64,000 bases of DNA from Bathymodiolus brooksi (lineage: Eukaryota; Mollusca; Bivalvia; Mytilida; Modiolidae): the NCBI GenBank assembly GCA_963680875.1, contig OY804583.1, forward strand, positions 34,213,331-34,277,330, in the 5' to 3' direction. The translations under genes were made by a program, and so were the position numbers. Positions 10,952 to 25,500 of the stretch are shown in pieces (position 1 is the stretch's first letter; every line of letters begins with the position of its first letter). The notes under the pieces were generated by a model. The model was not told the DNA's origin. It did no database searches and saw nothing but the letters and a program-made list of their open reading frames with translations.

Positions 10952-13900
10952 CAACGACACTGTCAACAATGTGTCAGGTATAGCGTATAACATGCTGGCC
11001 AGTTTTATTGGTGTTTAACGACACTTTCAACAATATGTCAGGTATAACGTAGAACATGGTGACCAGTTTTATTGGTGCTTAACGCCACTTTCAACAATGT
11101 GTCAGGTATAACGTAGAACATGGTGACCTGTTTTCCTGTTTTATTGGTGCTTAACGACACTTTCAACAATGTGTGAGGTATAATGTAGAACATGGTGACC
11201 AGTTTTATTGGTGTTTATCGCCACTTTCAACAATGTGTCAGGTATAACGTAGAACATGGTGACCAGTTTTATTGGTGTTTAACACCACTTTCAACAATGT
11301 AGTTATAGTGTAGAACATGGTGACCAGTTTTATTGGTGTTTAACGACACTTTCAACAATGTGTCAGTTATAACGTAGAACATGGTGAACAGTTTTATTGG
11401 TGTTTAACGACACTTTCAACAATGTGTCAGGTATAATGTAGAACATGGTGACCAGTTTTATTGGTGTTTAACGACACTTTCAACAATGTGTCAGGTATAA
11501 CATAGAATATGGTGACCAGTTTTATTGGTGTTTAACGACACTTTCAACAACGTGTCAGGTATAACGTAGAACATGGTGACCAGTTTTATTGGTGTTTATT
11601 AACACTTTCAACAATGTGTCAGGTATAACGTATTACATGGTGACCAGTTTTATTGGTGTTTAACGACACTCAACAATATGTCAGGTATAATGTAGAACAG
11701 GGTGACCAGTTTTATTGGTGTTTAACGCCACTTTCAACAATGTTAGTTATAGTGTAGAACATGGTGACCAGTTTTATTGGTGTTTAACGACACTTTCAAC
11801 AATGTGTCAGGTATAATGTAGAACATGGTGACCAGTTTTATTGGTGTTTAACGCCACTTTCAACAATGTTAGTTATAGTGTAGAACATGGTGACCAGTTT
11901 TATTGGTGTTTAATGCCACTTTCAACAATGTGTCAGGTATAACGTAGAACATGGTGACCCGTTTAATTGGTGTTTATCGACACTTTCAACAATGTGTCAG
12001 GTATAGCGTAGAACATGGTGACCAGTTTTATTGGTGTTTAACGACACTTTCAACAATGTGTCAGGTATAGCGTATGAAATGGTGACCAGTTTTATTGGTG
12101 TTTAACGCCACTTTCAACAATGTTAGTTATAGCGTAGAACATGGTGACCAGTTTTATTGGTGTTTAATGCAACTTTCAACAATGTTAGTTATAGTGTAGA
12201 ACATGGTGACCAGTTTTATTGGTGTTTAACGCCACTTTCAACAATGTTAGTTATAGTGTAGAACATGGTGACCAGTTTTATTGGTGTTTAACGACACTTT
12301 CAACAATGTGTCAGTTATAACGTAGAACATGGTGAACAGTTTTATTGGTGTTTAACGACACTGTCAACAATGTGTCAGGTATAGCGTATAACATGCTGGC
12401 CAGTTTTATTTGTGTTTAACGACACTTTCAACAATATGTCAGGTATAACGTAGAACATGGTGACCAGTTTTATTGGTGCTTAACGCCACTTTCAACAATG
12501 TGTCAGGTATAACGTAGAACATGGTGACCTGTTTTATTGGTGCTTAACGACACTTTCAACAATGTGTCAGGTATAATGTAGAACATGGTGACCAGTTTTA
12601 TTGGTGTTTAATGCCACTTTCAACAATGTAGTTATAGTGTAGAACATGGTGACCAGTTTTATTGGTGTTTAACGACACTTTCAACAATGTGTCAGTTATA
12701 ACGTAGAACATGGTGAACAGTTTTATTGGTGTTTAACGACATTTTCAACAATATGTCAGGTATAACGTAGAACATGGTGACCAGTTTTATTGGTGTTTAA
12801 CGACACTTTCAACAATGTGTCAGGTATAACGTAGAACATGGTGACCAGTTTTATTGGTGTTTATTAACACTTTCAACAATGTGTCAGGTATAACGTATTA
12901 CATGGTGACCAGTTTTATTGGTGTTTAACACCACTTTCAACAATGTTAGTTATAGTGTAGAACATGGTGACCAGTTTTATTGGTGTTTAATGCCACTTTC
13001 AACAATGTGTCAGGTATAACGTAGAACATGGTGACCAGTTTTATTGGTGTTTAACGACACTTTCAACAATGTGTCAGGTATAACATAGAACATGGTGACC
13101 AGTTTTATTGGTGCTTAACGACACTTTCAACAATGTGTCAGGTATAACGTAGAACATGGTGACCAGTTTTATTGGTGTTTAACGCCACTTTCAACAATGT
13201 TAGTTATAGTGTAGAACATGGTGACCAGTTTTATTGGTGTTTAACGACACTGTCAACAATGTGTCAGGTATAGCGTATTACATGCTGGCCAGTTTTATTG
13301 GTGTTTAACGACACTTTCAACAATATGTCAGGTATAACGTAGAACATGGTGACCAGTTTTATTGTTGCTTAACGACATTTTCAACAATGTGTCAGGTATA
13401 GCGTAGAACATGGTGACCCGTTTTATTGGTGTTTAACGCCGCTTTCAACATTGTTAGTTATAGTGTAGAACATGTTGACCAGTTTTATTGGTGCTTAACG
13501 CCACTTTCAACAATGTGTCAGGTATAACGTAGAACATGGTGACCTGTTTTATTGGTGCTTAACGCCACTTTCAACAATGTGTCAGGTATAACGTAGAACA
13601 TGGTGACCTGTTTTATTGGTGCTTAACGACACTTTCAACAATGTGTCAGGTATAATGTAGAACATGGTGACCAGTTTTATCAGTGTTTATCGACACTTTC
13701 AACAATGTGTCAGGTATAACGTAGAACATGGTGACCAGTTTTATTGGTGTTTAACGCCACTTTTAACAATGTTAGTTATAGTGTAGAACATGGTGACCAG
13801 TTTTATTGGTGTTTAACGACACTTTCAACAATGTGTCAGTTATAACGTAGAACATGGTGAACAGTTTTATTGGTGTTTAACGACACTTTCAACAATGTGT

Positions 13901-16430
13901 CAGGTATAGCGTATAACATGCTGGCCAGTTTTATTGGTGTTTAACGACACTTTCAACAATATGTCAGGTATAACGTAGAACATGGTGACCAGTTTTATTG
14001 GTGCTTAACGCCACTTTCAACAATGTGTCAGGTATAACGTAGAACATGGTGACCTGTTTTATTGGTGCTTAACGACACTTTCAAAAATGTGTCAGGTATA
14101 ATGTAGAACATGGTGACCAGTTTTATTGGTGTTTATCGACACTTTCAACAATTTGTCAGGTATAGTGTAGAACATGGTGACCATTTTTATTGGTGCTTAA
14201 CGACACTTTCAACAATATGTCAGGTATAATGTAGAACATGGTGACCAGTTTTATTGGTGTTTATCGACACTTTCAACAATATGTCAGGTATAACGTAGAA
14301 CATGGTGACCAGTTTTATTGGTGTTTAACGACACTTTCAACAATGTGTCAGTTATAACGTAGAACATGGTGAACAGTTTTATTGGTGTTCAACGACACTG
14401 TCAACAATGTGTCAGGTATAGCGTATAACATGCTGGCCAGTTTTATTGGTGTTTAACGACACTTTCAACAATATGTCAGGTATAACGTAGAACATGGTGA
14501 CCAGTTTTATTGGTGCTTAACGCCACTTTCAACAATGTGTCAGGTATAACGTAGAACATGGTGACCTGTTTTCCTGTTTTATTGGTGCTTAACGACACTT
14601 TCAACAATGTGTGAGGTATAATGTAGAACATGGTGACCAGTTTTATTGGTGTTTATCGCCACTTTCAACAATGTGTCAGGTATAACGTAGAACATGGTGA
14701 CCAGTTTTATTGGTGTTTAACACCACTTTCAACAATGTAGTTATAGTGTAGAACATGGTGACCAGTTTTATTGGTGTTTAACGACACTTTCAACAATGTG
14801 TCAGTTATAACGTAGAACATGGTGAACAGTTTTATTGGTGTTTAACGACACTTTCAACAATGTGTCAGGTATAATGTAGAACATGGTGACCAGTTTTATT
14901 GGTGTTTAACGACACTTTCAACAATGTGTCAGGTATAACATAGAATATGGTGACCAGTTTTATTGGTGTTTAACGACACTTTCAACAACGTGTCAGGTAT
15001 AACGTATTACATGGTGACCAGTTTTATTGGTGTTTAACGACACTCAACAATATGTCAGGTATAATGTAGAACAGGGTGACCAGTTTTATTGGTGTTTAAC
15101 GCCACTTTCAACAATGTTAGTTATAGTGTAGAACATGGTGACCAGTTTTATTGGTGTTTAACGACACTTTCAACAATGTGTCAGGTATAATGTAGAACAT
15201 GGTGACCAGTTTTATTGGTGTTTAACGCCACTTTCAACAATGTTAGTTATAGTGTAGAACATGGTGACCAGTTTTATTGGTGTTTAATGCCACTTTCAAC
15301 AATGTGTCAGGTATAACGTAGAACATGGTGACCCGTTTAATTGGTGTTTATCGACACTTTCAACAATGTGTCAGGTATAACGTAGAACATGGTGACCAGT
15401 TTTATTGGTGTTTAACGACACTTTCAACAATGTGTCAGGTATAGCGTATGAAATGGTGACCAGTTTTATTGGTGTTTAACGCCACTTTCAACAATGTTAG
15501 TTATAGTGTAGAACATGGTGACCAGTTTTATTGGTGTTTAATGCAACTTTCAACAATGTTAGTTATAGTGTAGAACATGGTGACCAGTTTTATTGGTGTT
15601 TAACGCCACTTTCAACAATGTTAGTTATAGTGTAGAACATGGTGACCAGTTTTATTGGTGTTTAACGACACTTTCAACAATGTGTCAGTTATAACGTAGA
15701 ACATGGTGAACAGTTTTATTGGTGTTTAACGACACTGTCAACAATGTGTCAGGTATAGCGTATAACATGCTGGCCAGTTTTATTTGTGTTTAACGACACT
15801 TTCAACAATATGTCAGGTATAACGTAGAACATGGTGACCTGTTTTATTGGTGCTTAACGCCACTTTCAACAATGTGTCAGGTATAACGTAGAACATGGTG
15901 ACCTGTTTTATTGGTGCTTAACGACACTTTCAACAATGTGTGAGGTATAATGTAGAACATGGTGACCAGTTTTATTGGTGTTTAATGCCACTTTCAACAA
16001 TGTAGTTATAGTGTAGAACATGGTGACCAGTTTTATTGGTGTTTAACGACACTTTCAACAATGTGTCAGTTATAACGTAGAACATGGTGACCAGTTTTAT
16101 TGGTGTTTAACGACATTTTCAACAATATGTCAGGTATAACGTAGAACATGGTGACCAGTTTTATTGGTGTTTAACGACACTTTCAACAATGTGTCAGGTA
16201 TAACGTAGATCATGGTGACCAGTTTTATTGGTGTTTATTAACACTTTCAACAATGTGTCAGGTATAACGTATTACATGGTGACCAGTTTTATTGGTGTTT
16301 AACACCACTTTCAACAATGTTAGTTATAGTGTAGAACATGGTGACCAGTTTTATTGGTGTTTAATGCCACTTTCAACAATGTGTCAGGTATAGCGTAGAA
16401 CATGGTGACCAGTTTTATTGGTGTTTAACG
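10952..16430 (+). repeat. Related segments offset by 3,438/3,374 bp
   Basis: Monomer order in about 10.95-13.0 kb is repeated in about 14.39-16.43 kb. The ggtgttcaacg marker is at 10,952 and 14,390 (offset 3,438). After a one-monomer deletion near 15,000 the offset becomes 3,374, as shown by the private gaacagggtgacc at about 11,697 and 15,071. The copies carry several differences (for example tgtgaggtataatg near 15,940 only in the second), so this event looks older than the 6,548-bp duplication that follows. Confidence 0.72.
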
Positions 16431-17984
16431 ACACTTTCAACAATGTGTCAGGTATAACATAGAACATGGTGACCAGTTTTATTGGTGTTTAACGCCACTT
16501 TCAACAATGTTAGTTATAGTGTAGAACATGGTGACCAGTTTTATTGGTGTTTAACGACACTGTCAACAATGTGTCAGGTATAGCGTATTACATGCTGGCC
16601 AGTTTTATTGGTGTTTAACGACACTTTCAACAATATGTCAGGTATAACGTAGAATATGGTGACCAGTTTTATTGTTGCTTAACGACATTTTCAACAATGT
16701 GTCAGGTATAACGTAGAACATGGTGACCCGTTTTATTGGTGTTTAACGCCGCTTTCAACATTGTTAGTTATAGTGTAGAACATGTTGACCAGTTTTATTG
16801 GTGCTTAACGCCACTTTCAACAATGTGTCAGGTATAACGTAGAACATGGTGACCTGTTTTATTGGTGCTTAACGACACTTTCAACAATGTGTCAGGTATA
16901 ATGTAGAACATGGTGACCAGTTTTATCGGTGTTTATCGACACTTTCAACAATGTGTCAGGTATAACGTAGAACATGGTGACCAGTTTTATTGGTGTTTAA
17001 CACCACCTTCAACAATGTTAGTTATAGTGTAGAACATGGTGACCAGTTTTATTGGTGTTTAACGACACTTTCAACAATGTGTCAGTTATAACGTAGAACA
17101 TGGTGAACAGTTTTATTGGTGTTTAACGACACTGTCAACAATGTGTCAGGTATAGCGTATAACATGCTGGCCAGTTTTATTGGTGTTTAACGACACTTTC
17201 AACAATATGTCAGGTATAACGTAGAACATGGTGACCAGTTTTATTGGTGCTTAATGCCACTTTCAACAATGTGTCAGGTATAACGTAGAACATGGTGACC
17301 TGTTTTATTGGTGCTTAACGCCACTTTCAACAATGTTAGTTATAGTGTAGAACATGGTGATCAGTTTTATTGGTGTTTAATGCCACTTTCAACAATGTGT
17401 CAGGTATAACGTAGAACATGGTGACCAGTTTTATTGATGTTTAACAACACTTTCAACAATGTGTCAGGTATAACGTAGAACATGGTGACCCATTTAATTG
17501 GTGTTTATCGACACTTTCAACAATGTGTCAGGTATAACGTAGAACATGGTGACCAGTTTTATTGGTGTTTAACGACACTTTCAACAATGTGTCAGGTATA
17601 ACGTATGACATGGTGACCAGCTTTATTGGTGTTTAACGCCACTTTCAACAATGTTAGTTATAGTGTAGAACATGGTGACCAGTTTTATTGTTGCTTAACG
17701 ACACTTTCAACAATGTGTCAGGTATAACGTAGAACATGGTGACCAGTTTTATTGGTGTTTAATGACACTTTCAACAATGTGTCAGGTATAACGTAGAACA
17801 TGGTGATCAGTTTTATTGGTGTTTAACGCCACTTTCAACAATGTTAGTTATAGTGTAGAACATGGTGACCAGTTTTATTGGTGTTTAACGACACTTTCAA
17901 CAATATGTCAGGTATAACGTAGAACATGGTGACCAGTTTTATTGGTGTTTTACGCCACTTTCAACAATGTTAGTTATAGTGTAG

Positions 17985-19330
17985 AACATGGTGACCAGTT
18001 TTATTGGTGTTTAATGCCACTTGCAACAATGTGTCAGGTATAACGTAGAACATGGTGACCAGTTTTACTGATGTTTAACAACACTTTCAACAATGTGTCA
18101 GGTATAACGTAGAACATGGTGACCCGTTTAATTGGTGTTTATCGACACTTTCAACAATGTGTCAGGTATAACGTAGAACATGGTGACCAGTTTTATTGGT
18201 GTTTAACGACACTTTCAACAATGTGTCAGGTAAAACGTATGACATGGTGACCAGTTTTATTGGTGTTTAACGCCACTTTCAACAATGTTAGTTATAGTGT
18301 AGTACATGGTGACCAGTTTTATTGGTGTTTAACGACACTGTCAACAATGTGTCAGGTATAGCGTATAACATGCTGGCCAGTTTTATTGGTGTTTAACGAC
18401 ACTTTCAACAATAAGTCAGGTATAACGTAGAACATGGTGACCAGTTTTATTGTTGCTTAACGACACTTTCAACAATGTGTCAGGTATAACGTAGAACATG
18501 GTGACCAGTTTTATTGGTGTTTAACGACACTTTCAACAATGTGTCAGGTATAACGTAGAACATGGTGATCAGTTTTATTGGTGTTTAACGCCACTTTCAA
18601 CAATGTTAGTTAGAGTGTAGAACATGGTGACCAGTTTTATTGGTGTTTAACGACACTTTCCACAATATGTCAGGTATAACGTAGAACATGGTGACCAGTT
18701 TTATTGGTGTTTAATGCCACTTTCAACAATGTTAGTTATAGTGTAGAACATGGTGACCAGTTTTATTGGTGTTTAACGACACTTTCAACAATGTGTCAGT
18801 TATAACGTAGAACATGGTGAACAGTTTTATTGGTGTTTAACGCCACTTTCAACAATGTTTGTTATAGTGTAGAACATGGTGACCAGTTTTATTGGTGTTT
18901 AATGCCACTTGCAACAATGTGTCAGGTATAACGTAGAACATGGTGACCAGTTTTATTGATGTTTAACAACACTTTCAACAATGTGTCAGGTATAACGTAG
19001 AACATGGTGACCCGTTTAATTGGTGTTTATCGACACTTTCAACAATGTGTCAGGTATAACGTAGAACATGGTGACCAGTTTTATTGGTGTTTAACGACAC
19101 TTTCAACAATGTGTCAGGTAAAACGTATGACATGGTGACCAGTTTTATTGGTGTTTAACGCCACTTTCAACAATGTTAGTTATAGTGTAGTACATGGTGA
19201 CCAGTTTTATTGGTGTTTAACGACACTGTCAACAATGTGTCAGGTATAGCGTATAACATGCTGGCCAGTTTTATTGGTGTTTAACGACACTTTCAACAAT
19301 AAGTCAGGTATAACGTAGAACATGGTGACC
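17985..19330 (+). repeat. Tandem duplication, 888-bp unit
   Basis: Markers cacttgcaacaatg (about 18,021 and 18,909), aggtaaaacg (taaaacg at 18,231 and 19,119) and gtagtacatgg (about 18,300 and 19,188) are spaced 888 bp, equal to 14 monomers. The second copy is cut short by the 190-bp repeat at 19,141-19,520. The same pair is carried in the 6,548-bp copy (24,779 and 25,667). A third and more distant occurrence of the marker is at 27,253. Confidence 0.78.
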
Positions 19331-19520
19331 AGTTTTATTGGTGTTTAACGCCACTTTCAACAATGTTAGTTATAGTGTAGTACATGGTGACCAGTTTTAT
19401 TGGTGTTTAACGACACTGTCAACAATGTGTCAGGTATAGCGTATAACATGCTGGCCAGTTTTATTGGTGTTTAACGACACTTTCAACAATAAGTCAGGTA
19501 TAACGTAGAACATGGTGACC
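19141..19520 (+). repeat. Three-monomer (190-bp) duplication
   Basis: A string of one class B-like monomer (62 bp, with the private gtagtacatgg), one class E monomer and one aataagtcagg monomer is present at 19,141-19,330 and immediately again at 19,331-19,520. It is the smallest clear multi-monomer duplication I could place. It recurs in the downstream 6,548-bp copy at about 25,689-26,068, so it happened before that larger event. Confidence 0.85.
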
Positions 19521-19545
19521 AGTTTTATTGTTGCTTAACGACACT

Positions 19546-22500
19546 TTCAACAATGTGTCAGGTATAACGTAGAACATGGTGACCAGTTTTATTGGTGTTT
19601 AACGACACTTTCAACAATGTGTCAGGTATAACATAGAACATGGTGACCAGTTTTATTGGTGCTTAACGACACTTTCAACAATGTGTCAGGTATAACGTAG
19701 AACATGGTGACCAGTTTTATTGGTGTTTAACGCCACTTTCAACAATGTTAGTTATAGTGTAGAACATGGTGACCAGTTTTATTGGTGTTTAACGACACTG
19801 TCAACAATGTGTCAGGTATAGCGTATTACATGCTGGCCAGTTTTATTGGTGTTTAACGACACTTTCAACAATATGTCAGGTATAACGTAGAACATGGTGA
19901 CCAGTTTTATTGTTGCTTAACGACATTTTCAACAATGTGTCAGGTATAGCGTAGAACATGGTGACCCGTTTTATTGGTGTTTAACGCCGCTTTCAACATT
20001 GTTAGTTATAGTGTAGAACATGTTGACCAGTTTTATTGGTGCTTAACGCCACTTTCAACAATGTGTCAGGTATAACGTAGAACATGGTGACCTGTTTTAT
20101 TGGTGCTTAACGCCACTTTCAACAATGTGTCAGGTATAACGTAGAACATGGTGACCTGTTTTATTGGTGCTTAACGACACTTTCAACAATGTGTCAGGTA
20201 TAATGTAGAACATGGTGACCAGTTTTATCAGTGTTTATCGACACTTTCAACAATGTGTCAGGTATAACGTAGAACATGGTGACCAGTTTTATTGGTGTTT
20301 AACGCCACTTTTAACAATGTTAGTTATAGTGTAGAACATGGTGACCAGTTTTATTGGTGTTTAACGACACTTTCAACAATGTGTCAGTTATAACGTAGAA
20401 CATGGTGAACAGTTTTATTGGTGTTTAACGACACTTTCAACAATGTGTCAGGTATAGCGTATAACATGCTGGCCAGTTTTATTGGTGTTTAACGACACTT
20501 TCAACAATATGTCAGGTATAACGTAGAACATGGTGACCAGTTTTATTGGTGCTTAACGCCACTTTCAACAATGTGTCAGGTATAACGTAGAACATGGTGA
20601 CCTGTTTTATTGGTGCTTAACGACACTTTCAAAAATGTGTCAGGTATAATGTAGAACATGGTGACCAGTTTTATTGGTGTTTATCGACACTTTCAACAAT
20701 TTGTCAGGTATAGTGTAGAACATGGTGACCATTTTTATTGGTGCTTAACGACACTTTCAACAATATGTCAGGTATAATGTAGAACATGGTGACCAGTTTT
20801 ATTGGTGTTTATCGACACTTTCAACAATATGTCAGGTATAACGTAGAACATGGTGACCAGTTTTATTGGTGTTTAACGACACTTTCAACAATGTGTCAGT
20901 TATAACGTAGAACATGGTGAACAGTTTTATTGGTGTTCAACGACACTGTCAACAATGTGTCAGGTATAGCGTATAACATGCTGGCCAGTTTTATTGGTGT
21001 TTAACGACACTTTCAACAATATGTCAGGTATAACGTAGAACATGGTGACCAGTTTTATTGGTGCTTAACGCCACTTTCAACAATGTGTCAGGTATAACGT
21101 AGAACATGGTGACCTGTTTTCCTGTTTTATTGGTGCTTAACGACACTTTCAACAATGTGTGAGGTATAATGTAGAACATGGTGACCAGTTTTATTGGTGT
21201 TTATCGCCACTTTCAACAATGTGTCAGGTATAACGTAGAACATGGTGACCAGTTTTATTGGTGTTTAACACCACTTTCAACAATGTAGTTATAGTGTAGA
21301 ACATGGTGACCAGTTTTATTGGTGTTTAACGACACTTTCAACAATGTGTCAGTTATAACGTAGAACATGGTGAACAGTTTTATTGGTGTTTAACGACACT
21401 TTCAACAATGTGTCAGGTATAATGTAGAACATGGTGACCAGTTTTATTGGTGTTTAACGACACTTTCAACAATGTGTCAGGTATAACATAGAATATGGTG
21501 ACCAGTTTTATTGGTGTTTAACGACACTTTCAACAACGTGTCAGGTATAACGTATTACATGGTGACCAGTTTTATTGGTGTTTAACGACACTCAACAATA
21601 TGTCAGGTATAATGTAGAACAGGGTGACCAGTTTTATTGGTGTTTAACGCCACTTTCAACAATGTTAGTTATAGTGTAGAACATGGTGACCAGTTTTATT
21701 GGTGTTTAACGACACTTTCAACAATGTGTCAGGTATAATGTAGAACATGGTGACCAGTTTTATTGGTGTTTAACGCCACTTTCAACAATGTTAGTTATAG
21801 TGTAGAACATGGTGACCAGTTTTATTGGTGTTTAATGCCACTTTCAACAATGTGTCAGGTATAACGTAGAACATGGTGACCCGTTTAATTGGTGTTTATC
21901 GACACTTTCAACAATGTGTCAGGTATAACGTAGAACATGGTGACCAGTTTTATTGGTGTTTAACGACACTTTCAACAATGTGTCAGGTATAGCGTATGAA
22001 ATGGTGACCAGTTTTATTGGTGTTTAACGCCACTTTCAACAATGTTAGTTATAGTGTAGAACATGGTGACCAGTTTTATTGGTGTTTAATGCAACTTTCA
22101 ACAATGTTAGTTATAGTGTAGAACATGGTGACCAGTTTTATTGGTGTTTAACGCCACTTTCAACAATGTTAGTTATAGTGTAGAACATGGTGACCAGTTT
22201 TATTGGTGTTTAACGACACTTTCAACAATGTGTCAGTTATAACGTAGAACATGGTGAACAGTTTTATTGGTGTTTAACGACACTGTCAACAATGTGTCAG
22301 GTATAGCGTATAACATGCTGGCCAGTTTTATTTGTGTTTAACGACACTTTCAACAATATGTCAGGTATAACGTAGAACATGGTGACCTGTTTTATTGGTG
22401 CTTAACGCCACTTTCAACAATGTGTCAGGTATAACGTAGAACATGGTGACCTGTTTTATTGGTGCTTAACGACACTTTCAACAATGTGTGAGGTATAATG

Positions 22501-25500
22501 TAGAACATGGTGACCAGTTTTATTGGTGTTTAATGCCACTTTCAACAATGTAGTTATAGTGTAGAACATGGTGACCAGTTTTATTGGTGTTTAACGACAC
22601 TTTCAACAATGTGTCAGTTATAACGTAGAACATGGTGACCAGTTTTATTGGTGTTTAACGACATTTTCAACAATATGTCAGGTATAACGTAGAACATGGT
22701 GACCAGTTTTATTGGTGTTTAACGACACTTTCAACAATGTGTCAGGTATAACGTAGATCATGGTGACCAGTTTTATTGGTGTTTATTAACACTTTCAACA
22801 ATGTGTCAGGTATAACGTATTACATGGTGACCAGTTTTATTGGTGTTTAACACCACTTTCAACAATGTTAGTTATAGTGTAGAACATGGTGACCAGTTTT
22901 ATTGGTGTTTAATGCCACTTTCAACAATGTGTCAGGTATAGCGTAGAACATGGTGACCAGTTTTATTGGTGTTTAACGACACTTTCAACAATGTGTCAGG
23001 TATAACATAGAACATGGTGACCAGTTTTATTGGTGTTTAACGCCACTTTCAACAATGTTAGTTATAGTGTAGAACATGGTGACCAGTTTTATTGGTGTTT
23101 AACGACACTGTCAACAATGTGTCAGGTATAGCGTATTACATGCTGGCCAGTTTTATTGGTGTTTAACGACACTTTCAACAATATGTCAGGTATAACGTAG
23201 AATATGGTGACCAGTTTTATTGTTGCTTAACGACATTTTCAACAATGTGTCAGGTATAACGTAGAACATGGTGACCCGTTTTATTGGTGTTTAACGCCGC
23301 TTTCAACATTGTTAGTTATAGTGTAGAACATGTTGACCAGTTTTATTGGTGCTTAACGCCACTTTCAACAATGTGTCAGGTATAACGTAGAACATGGTGA
23401 CCTGTTTTATTGGTGCTTAACGACACTTTCAACAATGTGTCAGGTATAATGTAGAACATGGTGACCAGTTTTATCGGTGTTTATCGACACTTTCAACAAT
23501 GTGTCAGGTATAACGTAGAACATGGTGACCAGTTTTATTGGTGTTTAACACCACCTTCAACAATGTTAGTTATAGTGTAGAACATGGTGACCAGTTTTAT
23601 TGGTGTTTAACGACACTTTCAACAATGTGTCAGTTATAACGTAGAACATGGTGAACAGTTTTATTGGTGTTTAACGACACTGTCAACAATGTGTCAGGTA
23701 TAGCGTATAACATGCTGGCCAGTTTTATTGGTGTTTAACGACACTTTCAACAATATGTCAGGTATAACGTAGAACATGGTGACCAGTTTTATTGGTGCTT
23801 AATGCCACTTTCAACAATGTGTCAGGTATAACGTAGAACATGGTGACCTGTTTTATTGGTGCTTAACGCCACTTTCAACAATGTTAGTTATAGTGTAGAA
23901 CATGGTGATCAGTTTTATTGGTGTTTAATGCCACTTTCAACAATGTGTCAGGTATAACGTAGAACATGGTGACCAGTTTTATTGATGTTTAACAACACTT
24001 TCAACAATGTGTCAGGTATAACGTAGAACATGGTGACCCATTTAATTGGTGTTTATCGACACTTTCAACAATGTGTCAGGTATAACGTAGAACATGGTGA
24101 CCAGTTTTATTGGTGTTTAACGACACTTTCAACAATGTGTCAGGTATAACGTATGACATGGTGACCAGCTTTATTGGTGTTTAACGCCACTTTCAACAAT
24201 GTTAGTTATAGTGTAGAACATGGTGACCAGTTTTATTGTTGCTTAACGACACTTTCAACAATGTGTCAGGTATAACGTAGAACATGGTGACCAGTTTTAT
24301 TGGTGTTTAATGACACTTTCAACAATGTGTCAGGTATAACGTAGAACATGGTGATCAGTTTTATTGGTGTTTAACGCCACTTTCAACAATGTTAGTTATA
24401 GTGTAGAACATGGTGACCAGTTTTATTGGTGTTTAACGACACTTTCAACAATATGTCAGGTATAACGTAGAACATGGTGACCAGTTTTATTGGTGTTTTA
24501 CGCCACTTTCAACAATGTTAGTTATAGTGTAGAACATGGTGACCAGTTTTATTGGTGTTTAATGCCACTTGCAACAATGTGTCAGGTATAACGTAGAACA
24601 TGGTGACCAGTTTTACTGATGTTTAACAACACTTTCAACAATGTGTCAGGTATAACGTAGAACATGGTGACCCGTTTAATTGGTGTTTATCGACACTTTC
24701 AACAATGTGTCAGGTATAACGTAGAACATGGTGACCAGTTTTATTGGTGTTTAACGACACTTTCAACAATGTGTCAGGTAAAACGTATGACATGGTGACC
24801 AGTTTTATTGGTGTTTAACGCCACTTTCAACAATGTTAGTTATAGTGTAGTACATGGTGACCAGTTTTATTGGTGTTTAACGACACTGTCAACAATGTGT
24901 CAGGTATAGCGTATAACATGCTGGCCAGTTTTATTGGTGTTTAACGACACTTTCAACAATAAGTCAGGTATAACGTAGAACATGGTGACCAGTTTTATTG
25001 TTGCTTAACGACACTTTCAACAATGTGTCAGGTATAACGTAGAACATGGTGACCAGTTTTATTGGTGTTTAACGACACTTTCAACAATGTGTCAGGTATA
25101 ACGTAGAACATGGTGATCAGTTTTATTGGTGTTTAACGCCACTTTCAACAATGTTAGTTAGAGTGTAGAACATGGTGACCAGTTTTATTGGTGTTTAACG
25201 ACACTTTCCACAATATGTCAGGTATAACGTAGAACATGGTGACCAGTTTTATTGGTGTTTAATGCCACTTTCAACAATGTTAGTTATAGTGTAGAACATG
25301 GTGACCAGTTTTATTGGTGTTTAACGACACTTTCAACAATGTGTCAGTTATAACGTAGAACATGGTGAACAGTTTTATTGGTGTTTAACGCCACTTTCAA
25401 CAATGTTTGTTATAGTGTAGAACATGGTGACCAGTTTTATTGGTGTTTAATGCCACTTGCAACAATGTGTCAGGTATAACGTAGAACATGGTGACCAGTT

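Larger units (their letters stand above)
12998..19545 (+). repeat. Tandem duplication, 6,548-bp unit, copy 1
   Basis: First of two adjacent copies of about 102 monomers. Every rare variant I checked has a partner 6,548 bp downstream: attgttgctt (13,361/19,909), gtagatcatgg (about 16,205/22,753), caccaccttc (about 17,000/23,548), ccagctttatt (about 17,618/24,166), ttttactgatg (about 18,064/24,612) and aggtaaaacg (18,231/24,779 for taaaacg). I found no difference between the copies by eye. The left edge is set where a taatgcc monomer in one copy faces a gcttaacgac monomer in the other. Confidence 0.85.
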
